Assembly (NCBI GenBank): GCA_003990745.1
Contig: RBNI01001499.1
Span: 1 to 22,161 of the forward strand
Source of the DNA: Jimgerdemannia flammicorona
Taxonomy: Eukaryota > Mucoromycota > Endogonomycetes > Endogonales > Endogonaceae
Reading direction: 5' to 3'
DNA length: 22,161 bases
In this document: piece after piece, positions 1 through 7,066 of the stretch
Position numbering within the stretch: position 1 is the stretch's first letter
Layout of the letters: each line of letters starts with the position of its first letter
Made by a program: the position numbers and the translations under genes
The notes under the pieces: model-generated
Databases searched by the model: none
The model's input: the letters and a program-made list of their open reading frames with translations, nothing else
Told to the model about the DNA's origin: nothing

Positions 1-5
1 ATCTC

Positions 6-21
6 AAAAAAAAAAAAAAAA
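6..21. repeat. A16 homopolymer at window start
   Basis: A run of 16 A bases, the first of several A or T runs of 14 to 36 bases in the window (also 2922-2937, 5724-5738, 7028-7063, 17330-17361, 17732-17759). Such runs may be retroposon tails or simple slippage products. No target-site duplication was seen here. Confidence 0.8.
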
Positions 22-183
22 GGATATTTGGCCGATGGAGATTTGGTGGAGGAGGGAACGGTCACGCACATTCAAAAGGAACCAGGACGTGGGATTGTGT
101 TTTGGTCAGGCTTCTGCGCTGTTCGACTTAGGGTCTTACAGAAGTCGCTGTCTGTCACGTGATTTTATTGTCAAGTTGTATAC

Positions 184-189
184 TTTATT
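184..189 (-). terminator. Candidate poly(A) signal for the SUMO-motif repeat gene
   Basis: The minus strand reads AATAAA here, about 310 nt downstream of the stop codon at 501-503. It is the first such hexamer found past that stop. If used, the 3' UTR would be about 330 nt and would include the ACAT-type repeat at 241-325. This is inferred from position and the hexamer alone. Confidence 0.35.
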
Positions 190-240
190 TAACGGGCGCA
201 ACGCATACCTTCTATGCAAGAGTCAACGCTAACCAGCAAA

Positions 241-325
241 TGTGACATACATACATGCATACATACATACATTCAGATACTGATTCGTATACATACATAC
301 ATATATACATTCAGATAGTGATTCG
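241..325. repeat. ACAT tetranucleotide microsatellite with a larger duplication
   Basis: Plus-strand (ACAT)n tracts alternate with a duplicated tail: ATTCAGATACTGATTCG and ATTCAGATAGTGATTCG each follow an ACAT tract. On the minus strand, the sense strand of the gene at 501-2852, the tract reads as repeated TGTA, including TGTATATA at 302-309. Confidence 0.85.
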
Positions 326-500
326 CTTTTCCAAGTGAACCTAAACATACTTTCCAACTTTACTCAACCTTATCATATTTCAGTTCTACTCAAACCGTCC
401 TACCCTTACACGACATCTCCTAACACCAAATGTTTTTTTACTTCTCCCACTCCTCTTCCTTCCCCATCGTCGGCCTCCACGTCGGCACATTCTCTCACCC

Positions 501-2852
501 TCACGTACCACTCCTCGCTCCAGCGTCCATTTGTACCTCATTCTCCTCTATCTCCCCCTCAATCGACGACGGAAACGACAACGGCGGCGATTGCCAGGTG
601 GGCTCTGGCGTTTCTCTCCAACGCGTGCGAGTCGCAATGTGCCGATCTTGTGGCTGCGAGGGAGGTATGGAGTTGGGAGGTATGGAATTTAATGGGACCA
701 GCTGTGTTTCTTGGGAGGCGAAGTTGTCGTCATCGGTATCTAAAGAGGATTCGGAGTCCGTGATGCCCAAGAATGCGAGGAGCTTGCTGCCAGGACGGTA
801 GACCGGTGTTTGAGATAGCGGAGGGGAAGGGGAGGAGCGGTTGGTCTCTGTGGCGTCGTCGTCATCCGTCAGAGAAGAGATGGGAAGCCCAATGTCGGGT
901 AGGTGTGCAGGGGGTGGAGATGGAGATGGGGAAGAAGACCGATGTGCAATCGGAGGATTGCTCAGGGCCGGCTCGTGGACCAGCATAGGGTTATCGTTGT
1001 CCAGCACGGCGAGGATAGGGGACACGGAGTGTGGTGCATGTGGCGATCGAGCCAAGGAGTGCCGAAGTGCGGTCGGGTGACTGTTCAATATCGGTTCGCC
1101 GGCCAGCGTGGCGTCGTTGTCGTCCGTCAGAGAGGGCATGGGGAGGGGAAGACAGGGTGGAAGTTGGGATGGGGATTGGGATGGAGATGGGGAGAACCAA
1201 TGAGAGGTTGGGGGAACATTCGGGACCGGGTCGTGGTCCAGCGTATCGTCATCGTCGTCTGAGATGGGGATGATGACGGGGGAGGGACAGTATTGAGGTA
1301 GTAGTCGCGCTAGGGAAGAATGCCGAGGTGCGGTCGGAGAAATGTTCGATTCGTCGGCCCACGCGGCGTCGTCATCGTCCGTTAGAGAGGGCATGTGGAT
1401 CAGCAGCGGTGGTGAGGTGCGGAGGGAACGTGCCAAGACGACGTCCTGCGTGCGACGAGAGCTCGGTGCGGCGTCGTCGTCGTCGTCGTCCAGTATTGAA
1501 AGCATGATGTTGTCCGTAATGGAAAGCAATGGCGCGACGGGGATTCTCGTCGGGGAAATAATATTTGATGTCGACGAGTGACCCGAACACGGACTGGAGT
1601 GTTGCGAGTCGACTAACAGCGTGGCATCGTCTTCGTACGTCGTCGGCTCCAGTTCTGCGGCCGTCACCACGTCGTCCGTGTCACTGCTCAGAACCACAAT
1701 TTCGGCGCCCCCGTCATCTTCCGTGCTCCCGCCCGATTCACTTTCGTCAACCACCTTCCTCTTCACTGCACGCCGCTCCTCTGCCGCCGCAAACCCATGA
1801 AACTCGTTATACACCTTCATAACCTCCTCGTCCGCGCGCACAAAAGTCAAGCTCTCAAGGTTCGGCTCCTCAGCCTCACGTCGGCGCCGACGTCGCGAGG
1901 GTGGAGATGGGGGGAACAACGTAGGGACGGGCACATGCGGCGGCGTAGATTCAATGCACGTGCTCTGCGTGTCGGGTTGGGCTCCGAGCTCGTCGTCATC
2001 AGAGGCTGTTGATGTAGCAGAAGGTACGCGGTTTTGTGGAGGGTGCTTGGCAGGCGGGGTCCCAGTTGACACGAGGTGCGCGGATGGGGAGGGGATTCCA
2101 GTTGACACGAGGAGCGCAGAGGTGGAGGAAGTCCCAGTTGACACGAGGGGCGCGGAGGTGGAGGGAGGGGAGGGCGAAAAGGAGGGGGGAGAGGGAGAGA
2201 GCGCGGCCAGTGTGGGATCATCACGGGGATCGTGGTCGCGTGGAGAGAAGTCGAAGCGGTAGACAAATGGTGGTGGTAGTGTGGGCCGGATGGATCTTGA
2301 TGCGCGCGAGAGAGCGTGGTCATCATCGGACGGGGGATGACGGGGCAAAGGGGAAAGCTTGCGTGGTTTGGCGACAGTGCATGGTGGGGTGTTGTATGCT
2401 ATAGAGTTAAAGGGTGTCATAGGTTGGTTCGAGCGTACACGTAGTGCAGATTGCGGGGTGAGGATGTTGTCGGACGCACGTTTCCCGCGTGGGCTCACCA
2501 TATCCTTCGTGCCGACCATATTCTCTCTATCCTGTTCCTCCTTACCCTCAAAAAGGTCCACTTTCTTCCGCTTCTTCCCCTCACCCCGCCCCTCATCTCC
2601 CCCCTTTTTCTCCTTTGTTACAAAACTCAGTATGGACGACTGCCTCGCGAGTACGGGCGGCGGTTGAGTGGTGGTTTTGCGGGTGGTTGTGGGGGTGATG
2701 GTGGGCGAGGCGAGCAATGTCTGACGGAGTGGTTTCGGACGCTTTTTCGTGGATATCCAGTTTCGTTGGGGTGTGGTTTGTTGCGACATTGCAGTATTGG
2801 AGTGAGTCGTATTGGCGGGTGGCCGTGGCCGTATTTGTATGGATGATGACAT
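501..2852 (-). CDS. Disordered PIP-box and multi-SUMO-interacting-motif repeat protein, function unknown
   Basis: Intronless ORF of 783 residues from ATG at 2852. An in-frame ATG at 2969 would add 39 residues, but that extension reads through a T16 run and an inverted CCAAT box, so 2852 is preferred. No globular domain is recognised: the protein is rich in Pro, Ser and Asp and looks disordered. Visible motifs: a PIP-box-like QSSILSFV at residues 71-78 (Q-x-x-I-x-x-F-V, with Val at the second aromatic position); a basic KKRKK signal near 93; three 12-residue LVSTG repeats at 232-267; an Arg run near 320; a canonical SUMO-interacting motif IVVLSSDTDD at 385-394; then an acidic repeat array at about 442-710. 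One possibly helical stretch lies near 340-365 (ADEEVMKVYNEFHGF). PIP plus SUMO-binding motifs are known in fungal replication and repair regulators (Srs2 and Elg1 types), so a PCNA/SUMO scaffold is plausible, but this is inference. A GTACGT just before the stop could be a 5' splice site into an unseen exon. Confidence 0.72.
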   Translation of the reverse strand: MSSSIQIRPRPPANTTHSNTAMSQQTTPQRNWISTKKRPKPLRQTLLASPTITPTTTRKTTTQPPPVLARQSSILSFVTKEKKGGDEGRGEGKKRKKVDLFEGKEEQDRENMVGTKDMVSPRGKRASDNILTPQSALRVRSNQPMTPFNSIAYNTPPCTVAKPRKLSPLPRHPPSDDDHALSRASRSIRPTLPPPFVYRFDFSPRDHDPRDDPTLAALSPSPPSFSPSPPSTSAPLVSTGTSSTSALLVSTGIPSPSAHLVSTGTPPAKHPPQNRVPSATSTASDDDELGAQPDTQSTCIESTPPHVPVPTLFPPSPPSRRRRRREAEEPNLESLTFVRADEEVMKVYNEFHGFAAAEERRAVKRKVVDESESGGSTEDDGGAEIVVLSSDTDDVVTAAELEPTTYEDDATLLVDSQHSSPCSGHSSTSNIISPTRIPVAPLLSITDNIMLSILDDDDDDAAPSSRRTQDVVLARSLRTSPPLLIHMPSLTDDDDAAWADESNISPTAPRHSSLARLLPQYCPSPVIIPISDDDDDTLDHDPVPNVPPTSHWFSPSPSQSPSQLPPCLPLPMPSLTDDNDATLAGEPILNSHPTALRHSLARSPHAPHSVSPILAVLDNDNPMLVHEPALSNPPIAHRSSSPSPSPPPAHLPDIGLPISSLTDDDDATETNRSSPSPPLSQTPVYRPGSKLLAFLGITDSESSLDTDDDNFASQETQLVPLNSIPPNSIPPSQPQDRHIATRTRWRETPEPTWQSPPLSFPSSIEGEIEENEVQMDAGARSGT
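723..1529 (-). repeat. Coding tandem repeat array: ~40-residue acidic units with SUMO-interacting-like cores
   Basis: Within the gene at 501-2852, about seven degenerate units of roughly 40 residues are seen. Each has a short hydrophobic core followed by Ser/Thr and an Asp run, then a Pro/Ser/His-rich linker. Cores include IMLSILDDDDDD, LLIHMPSLTDDDD, VIIPISDDDDD, PMPSLTDDNDA, ILAVLDNDN, LPISSLTDDDDA and LLAFLGITDSE. Two units make an 85 to 86-residue higher-order repeat: the DNA match containing GGCGTCGT...CCGT(C/T)AGAGA recurs at about 852, 1110 and 1365 (258 and 255 bp apart). The Asp runs are encoded partly by a GAC trinucleotide tract at about 1471-1491 and may vary in length between strains. 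Confidence 0.8.
2052..2159 (-). repeat. Three 36-bp in-frame repeats (LVSTG units)
   Basis: CAGTTGACACGAGG starts at 2063, 2099 and 2135, exactly 36 bp apart. It encodes three 12-residue units of the form S-A-x-L-V-S-T-G in the N-terminal half of the disordered protein. Period and frame are preserved, which suggests coding-sequence expansion. Confidence 0.85.
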
Positions 2853-2892
2853 CACGCGATACGTAGCCCACCTTTCACTTTTCTCTTTGTTT

Positions 2893-2901
2893 CCATTGGT
2901 C
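2893..2901 (-). promoter_or_regulatory. CCAAT box upstream of the SUMO-motif repeat gene
   Basis: The minus strand reads GACCAATGG here, about 45 bp upstream of the preferred ATG at 2852. It would lie inside the coding sequence if the upstream ATG at 2969 were used, which favours the shorter start. No TATA box is evident. Confidence 0.4.
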
Positions 2902-2921
2902 AAGTTCTGAATGACGGAATC

Positions 2922-2937
2922 TTTTTTTTTTTTTTTT
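2922..2937. repeat. T16 homopolymer
   Basis: Sixteen T bases, read as Lys codons if the protein at 501-2852 is extended to 2969. This is an argument against that extension. Confidence 0.8.
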
Positions 2938-2939
2938 GA

Positions 2940-3660
2940 TAACGGAAGAAACTTGCTACAAAGAACCATTAACGAATTTTATAAGATCACATGCAAAATC
3001 ACAGATTAATTCCCGCACAAAGGGAATGTATCATGACCTCAGCGAAGACATGGCTGTGACAAAATCGAACAAGCATCCAAGACAGCATTTTACGGCACCT
3101 ATGACACGACCCGTAAACCATACGTCCGAGGCGCAGTAACACGACAAAAAAAAAAAAAAACGCGTGAGGCACAGTAATACGCCGATATCATACTAAAAAA
3201 ATTACGTGTCGAGGCGCAGTAATACGGTATCATATTAAAAAAACCCGCTGATCAGAACAATTGGGTCGAGTCCACAAGATTAAAAAAAAAATTGACCAAC
3301 TGTCGCATTGCTGCATACCTGACAATTGAACGAGCGGCAACATGGACTCGTTTGCGGCTTATCCCGGCATAACTGTGAATTAAAGGAGACTCAACAAAAT
3401 TATCCGGAGCTTTGCCTATCTTGCTTTTTCCGGTATGTTCATAAATATATAAATGATGGGATCCATCAGCCGCTTTGTGCTTCTCTCCGTTTTCGTGGCT
3501 GAAAACACTTTCATTCACTTATGGGTTGGGACTCGAATACCGTACTCCCTGAAATATAGTAGATGACCATATCCCACATCCTTATTTTTTACATCACAAA
3601 CTAGCTTATAACATAATTATGGATATATGTTGTCAGAAGTTGATTAACCCGACAGCCTCA
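2940..3660. repeat. Gene-free spacer with three ~40-bp A-tailed tandem units (3119-3245)
   Basis: No supportable gene. At 3119-3245 three units share GAGGC(G/A)CAGTAA(C/T)ACG and end in an A tract: near 3129, 3166 and 3212. The last two also share TATCATA(C/T)TAAAAAAA. The 13-mer CGTCCGAGGCGCA of the first unit (3123) recurs exactly at 5321. A minus-strand open stretch at 3252-3518 (88 codons) shows no recognisable motif and was not called. Confidence 0.6.
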
Positions 3661-3667
3661 TTTTTTG

Positions 3668-3745
3668 CCACGTGATCACGTGATAGAATCAGCCCCATTG
3701 GTCAGAATTCACATGATATAATCAACCTCATTGGTCAGAATTCGG
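3668..3745. promoter_or_regulatory. Promoter-like block: palindromic double E-box and two tandem CCAAT boxes
   Basis: CACGTGATCACGTG at 3669-3682 is a perfect 14-bp palindrome holding two CACGTG E-boxes, sites of the bHLH class (Cbf1/Pho4/USF type). Two copies of CATTGGTCAGAATTC follow at 3696 and 3729, 33 bp apart, each holding an inverted CCAAT box (NF-Y/Hap site). A pyrimidine-rich stretch and an ATG in good context at 3867 follow on the plus strand. The arrangement looks like a real promoter, but no convincing gene was found downstream. Confidence 0.5.
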
Positions 3746-3866
3746 TGACATCATCTTTGTGATTGACAAATACCATACCTTACACGTTCTTTCTTTTTAT
3801 TCTTTCATTCGTGTTTTTCTCTCCTTTTATTGCGTTTCTAGGTTCCGGGTTTCACATGTGAACAAC

Positions 3867-4119
3867 ATGGATTCCCCACTGCTTATCCGTACGTCTCATG
3901 CACCCACGTCTCACCCTACCATCTTTTTATACCTATTTCTTTCCATATGAACTTTACAAATCTTCTGTTAACTCTTCCTCTAATTCCCTTCTCCCCTCCT
4001 CCAACTCACCCTCTGACCCCCAACCTCTTTCTGACCTTTCCATTGCCCTTCACAACCACACTTATTACTTTAGAACCAACAACTTCCAATGGGTAGAATA
4101 CATATGGAGAGTTGTTTAG
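3867..4119 (+). other. Possible unrecognised small or noncoding transcript downstream of the CCAAT block
   Basis: ATG at 3867 has a favourable context (AACATGG). Its frame stops at 3950 after 27 codons. A GTACGT donor at 3889 and a TTTAG acceptor at 4069-4073 could bound an intron; between about 3960 and 4070 the sequence is strongly pyrimidine-rich with no AG dinucleotide, as seen upstream of 3' splice sites. The joined product would be very short. A different frame is open across 3898-4119 without a known motif. This may be a leader exon of a gene not resolved here, or a noncoding RNA. Confidence 0.15.
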
Positions 4120-4379
4120 TCTTTTTCTTTATGAACGTATTCATCATATCATATTGTAATCCCGCTCTTTATCACAGGTCCAGCCTTTGGATAGGCTCAT
4201 GTGAATGAATGCGTTTGAAGAGGTGTGGGGTTGTAGCGACCGCTAGTGAGGGTTGTAGGTAAGAGTTGTACCTTTTCATCTTCATATTAAGACGCTGAAC
4301 TTACATTCTTACTTTTATTCTTATGATTCTTTTTTAGTGATCTGGTTATTTCACACCATACTGGCCTTGCTTCATGGAC

Positions 4380-4556
4380 GTCGCCTGGCACATCGCGACC
4401 TGTCCCGATCCGGCTTCGCCACTCAGGTGTTGTCCGCTTACAAGTCACTCGCCCGTTCACAGGTGTCCTGGCCTTGCCCGCACACAAGTGACAGGGCTTC
4501 GCCTTTTAGGTGTCGCCCGTTCACAGGTATCTCGGCCTTGCGGCTTCGCCTTTTTG
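4380..4556. repeat. Degenerate GC-rich direct repeat, ~64-bp unit
   Basis: CGCCCGTTCACAGGT occurs at 4450 and 4514, 64 bp apart, followed both times by a variant of TCCTGGCCTTGC. GGCTTCGCC recurs at about 4412, 4495 and 4545. The block is GC-rich against an AT-rich surround and contains no supportable gene. Confidence 0.65.
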
Positions 4557-4619
4557 TATATAATTTCAGCTAGATAATCCATAATTCAAATAAATCCACA
4601 TATCACGCAAATTACGGCC

Positions 4620-4750
4620 CCTGGTGTGCAGCCTGAACTAGACGCGTTTTCTGAGGATTTCACTAAGAAAAACGTCTTAGAATCACCATGAAAAGCGATC
4701 GACCGTGCGTAGATTCCTTGGATAACCCGGTTCCTTGCGAATGTACGCAG
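4620..4750 (+). repeat. Dispersed repeat, copy A
   Basis: This stretch matches 19165-19318 in the same orientation. Shared landmarks in order: TGCAGCCTGAA / TGTAGACTGAA, CTAGA, ACGC, TTTCTGAGGA / TTACTGAGGA, ACTAAG, TGAAAAGCGA, GATTCCTTGGAT and ATCCTTGCGA-like / CCTTGCGAATG. The order is kept but indels separate the copies, so this is an old family rather than a recent duplication. No ORF and no tRNA-type A or B boxes were seen, so the class (MITE, SINE or other) is open. Confidence 0.6.
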
Positions 4751-4800
4751 ATTCACCACTTCGCTATTTCCTAAGAATGTGGTTATTACATTTCCACATG

Positions 4801-4961
4801 ACTTTGTGACTTTACGACTTTGCGACTTTACGACTTTGCGACTTTGCGGCTTGTGGCTTGTGGCTTGCGTTGCGGCTTGTGGCTTGCGTTGCGGCTTGCG
4901 GTTTGCAGCTTGCGGCTTGCAGCTTGCGGCTTGCAGCTTGCGGCTTGCAGCTTGCGGCTTT
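4801..4961. repeat. Minisatellite grading from GACTTTRCG units to GCTTGCR heptamers
   Basis: The array begins with repeats of CGACTTTGCGACTTTA and passes through GGCTTGTGGCTTGCGTT into alternating GCTTGCG and GCTTGCA heptamers (a 14-bp higher-order unit). The gradual shift suggests stepwise slippage. The plus-strand open frame across it reads as a Leu/Ala/Cys-rich peptide and is not taken as a gene. Confidence 0.9.
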
Positions 4962-5115
4962 AAAAAATAAACCTAAAATAAATAACCTATTATTAAATTA
5001 GGAAATATTTGATATTTTGCAAGCTGATATGTTTATTTAATAATTAAAAATAAGAAACTTTATTATTGATAATATTATATAATGTTTAATTTTTTTGCAT
5101 ATAAATTTGTCTGCA
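4962..5115. other. AT-rich block adjoining the minisatellite
   Basis: Directly after the GC-rich heptamers the sequence switches to long stretches of A and T, such as TTTATTTAATAATTAAAAATAAG, with almost no G or C up to about 5107. It has no ORF. An AT-rich insertion remnant or a DNA-unwinding or matrix-attachment region are possibilities, with no direct support. Confidence 0.4.
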
Positions 5116-5970
5116 CTATAGACTAAGGGATAATATCGATGCACGCCATCAATCAAACTACAGCCTTTTCATACTTGAGATCAAAAATAACTGAAATCGA
5201 GTAAACATGCCTGAAAGATTAGACGTGTAAATTTCTTTTTGCTTTTGCGTGGCATGCACCAGATGATGGATTGCATTTTTAGTCCCGCAAACGCTGTTTT
5301 CCCTATTGCGATCAACAAAGCGTCCGAGGCGCACTACGACATGACTCTACATGTTTCACAAAGGAGATACGTTTAATTCAACCTTGTATTGAAATAGGCA
5401 GGTGGCACGAGGACAACGTTTTCCTCTGCGCGTTAGCGTCCTTTTATACACTCGTGGAATCAGTGACTTTTGGATTGGCCATAGCCAGTGAATGAAGTTC
5501 TGTTGCGGTTCGCTCTGCAGGTTGAAGTAACGATAGGGTAGTAAGCAAAGTGGTCGGTGCTTTTGTACATATGGTGCATGAAGAATTGGAACCAAAAGCA
5601 CCGAGTTTCGATAGTGTCCGTTCGGCCTTTGAGCCATGCTGAGCATGTGTTGAGGCGATGAAGGGCCGACATTATCGTTGAAAATGGAAGAGGTTCATAT
5701 TTATTTTAGCAATCGAGTTTTTCAAAAAAAAAAAAAAATTAACAAAATTGCACGCCTTGAACCTTCCCACATTTTGACAGATTGCCAAACTTCTCGAGTT
5801 TATTATTACAAGGAGATGAATTACATATCAAGGTAATCCTTCAAGAATGCAATTTTTTCAGCCAATACTTCAAAACTGGAGTGTCTTCCAATTTTCCATC
5901 TTCCGCAAAGTGTGCAAAACCCACCGTAGGAGTACCACTGGTGGCTGAGTGCGGTTTAATGGAAAACACG
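5116..5970. other. Gene-poor stretch with overlapping minus-strand open frames, unrecognised
   Basis: At 5356-5646 and 5460-5672 two minus-strand frames are open (96 and 70 codons), and a third is open over much of the same span. None carries a motif I recognise, and simultaneous openness of several frames argues against a specific coding frame. An A15 run lies at 5724-5738. A 13-bp match to the repeat at 3123 lies at 5321-5333. No gene is called. Confidence 0.3.
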
Positions 5971-5978
5971 TCACGTGA
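5971..5978. promoter_or_regulatory. TCACGTGA E-box at the start of the BTB gene
   Basis: The palindrome TCACGTGA touches the first in-frame ATG (5978). An E-box normally lies upstream of the transcription start, so this position favours translation starting at a later ATG (6017 or 6086). A pyrimidine-rich tract at 6048-6076 could be the transcription start region. Confidence 0.35.
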
Positions 5979-6533
5979 TGAGCGATAAACAAGCCACCCA
6001 TCATCGGACTTTGCGCATGAACGACTTCACGAACGCTCCTGCGCCTCGTTCCGTTCCCTCCCTCTCCCCCACGCCCTCCGACATAATGTCAACACCGCTA
6101 ATCCCGGAGAGAATTATCCTCAACGTCGGTGGTACGTTTACAGACTCCCGTACTCGATCCGTCATTCCCTGTTCTCGATGTGTCGGCTTGCCCTAACCTT
6201 GATCCTCCCGCAGGTACACGCTACGAGACGACACGGACGACGCTCCTCTCCTATCCCGATTCGCGCCTTGGTCGGATGCTTTCACCAGAAGTCGGCGATG
6301 ATCCGATCCAGTTTGAGGGCGCGCAGAACAACGAGATCTTCATCGACCGTAACGCCAGGCTGTTCGAGTACGTGCTCGAATATTACCGCAACGGCGGCGT
6401 CATCATCCTTCCAAAGGGTCACGTACCCTACATCGCCGTCGAGAGGGAGCTCGCGTGGTTCGGGTTCGACGTATCAAAAATCATCACGGCAGATGCGACG
6501 GACGCGATCACCACGAAAACGAGGAGGTATTAG
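5978..6533 (+). CDS. BTB/POZ (T1, KCTD-like) single-domain protein
   Basis: Two exons: 5978-6131 and 6214-6533, with an 82-nt intron (GTACGT...CCGCAG, branch-like CCCTAAC near 6191, phase 1). The product is 157 residues from ATG 5978, 144 from 6017 or 121 from 6086; the last has A at -3 and leaves the protein almost all domain. Splicing restores the T1 motif IILNVGGTRYETTRTTL (residues 46-62), followed by SYPDSRLGRML, EIFIDRNARLFEYVLEYYRNG (split here as residues 92-102 and 103-112) and AVERELAWFGFD (126-136). These are hallmarks of the potassium-channel tetramerisation type of BTB domain, in which NVGG and FIDR..LFEYVL..YR are conserved. There is no transmembrane segment, so it is not a channel. 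Family members self-associate and many are substrate adaptors for Cullin-3 ubiquitin ligases; which applies here cannot be told. The family call is very secure, the start is not. Confidence 0.9.
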
Positions 6534-7027
6534 ATGGAATAATAGAGGGTCTTTGGGAGTGGTCAGGGTGGTTCTGTCAAAAATGAATAATTGTATACCA
6601 AGGTTGTTCGAAATTTTGCTTATTTATTTGTTACCAAACAATTGAATAGAAACATAGAACCCGATACCTCAAGTGACTTTGGCACGTGCGTGGATGAACC
6701 ATGGAGCATATGGGATTACATTCCAATGGGGATCAGGACCGTCCGGGAGTAACAGTTTTGCATGTTTATCCTATTGAAAGAAAAGCAACATAGACATTAG
6801 ATAAAATCCATTGTATATATTGGTATTTGTGTTGCGCGTGAGCAAGCACAAGCACAGTCAGTCATGATATCTTTATATCATGTTGAAATGTAATCATACG
6901 ACGGGCTTTACAAGTGATGACGTTAACGTTGGCCCGGACGCGACCGTATAGGTTTAGGTGCACTGTGGATATGCTTCAAAATCCATCGTAAGTCGGCGAA
7001 GCATCCTCTTTCTAAGGACATGCTCAG

Positions 7028-7066
<39 letters not shown>

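Noticed and set aside
335..801. Plus-strand open frames of 142 and 123 codons
   Set aside because: They lie antisense to or at the edge of the long minus-strand gene, whose repeated Asp codons create stop-poor complements; no motif or promoter supports them.
773..2846. Many further open frames on both strands inside the SUMO-motif gene
   Set aside because: By-products of its biased codons and repeats. The 783-codon frame is by far the longest and has motif content.
4640..4690. CTGAGGA...ACTAAG hairpin in the dispersed repeat as a hammerhead ribozyme
   Set aside because: CTGAGGA fits the CUGANGA core and GAA-like bases follow, but the pairing found joins the two outer arms directly and the three-stem topology with a cleavage triplet could not be built.
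4779..4970. Plus-strand ORF rich in Leu, Ala and Cys
   Set aside because: It is the translation of the heptamer minisatellite; heptamers cycle through all frames.
5356..5672. Minus-strand ORFs of 96 and 70 codons as a transposase or gene fragment
   Set aside because: Three frames are open in the same span and no catalytic or family motif was seen.
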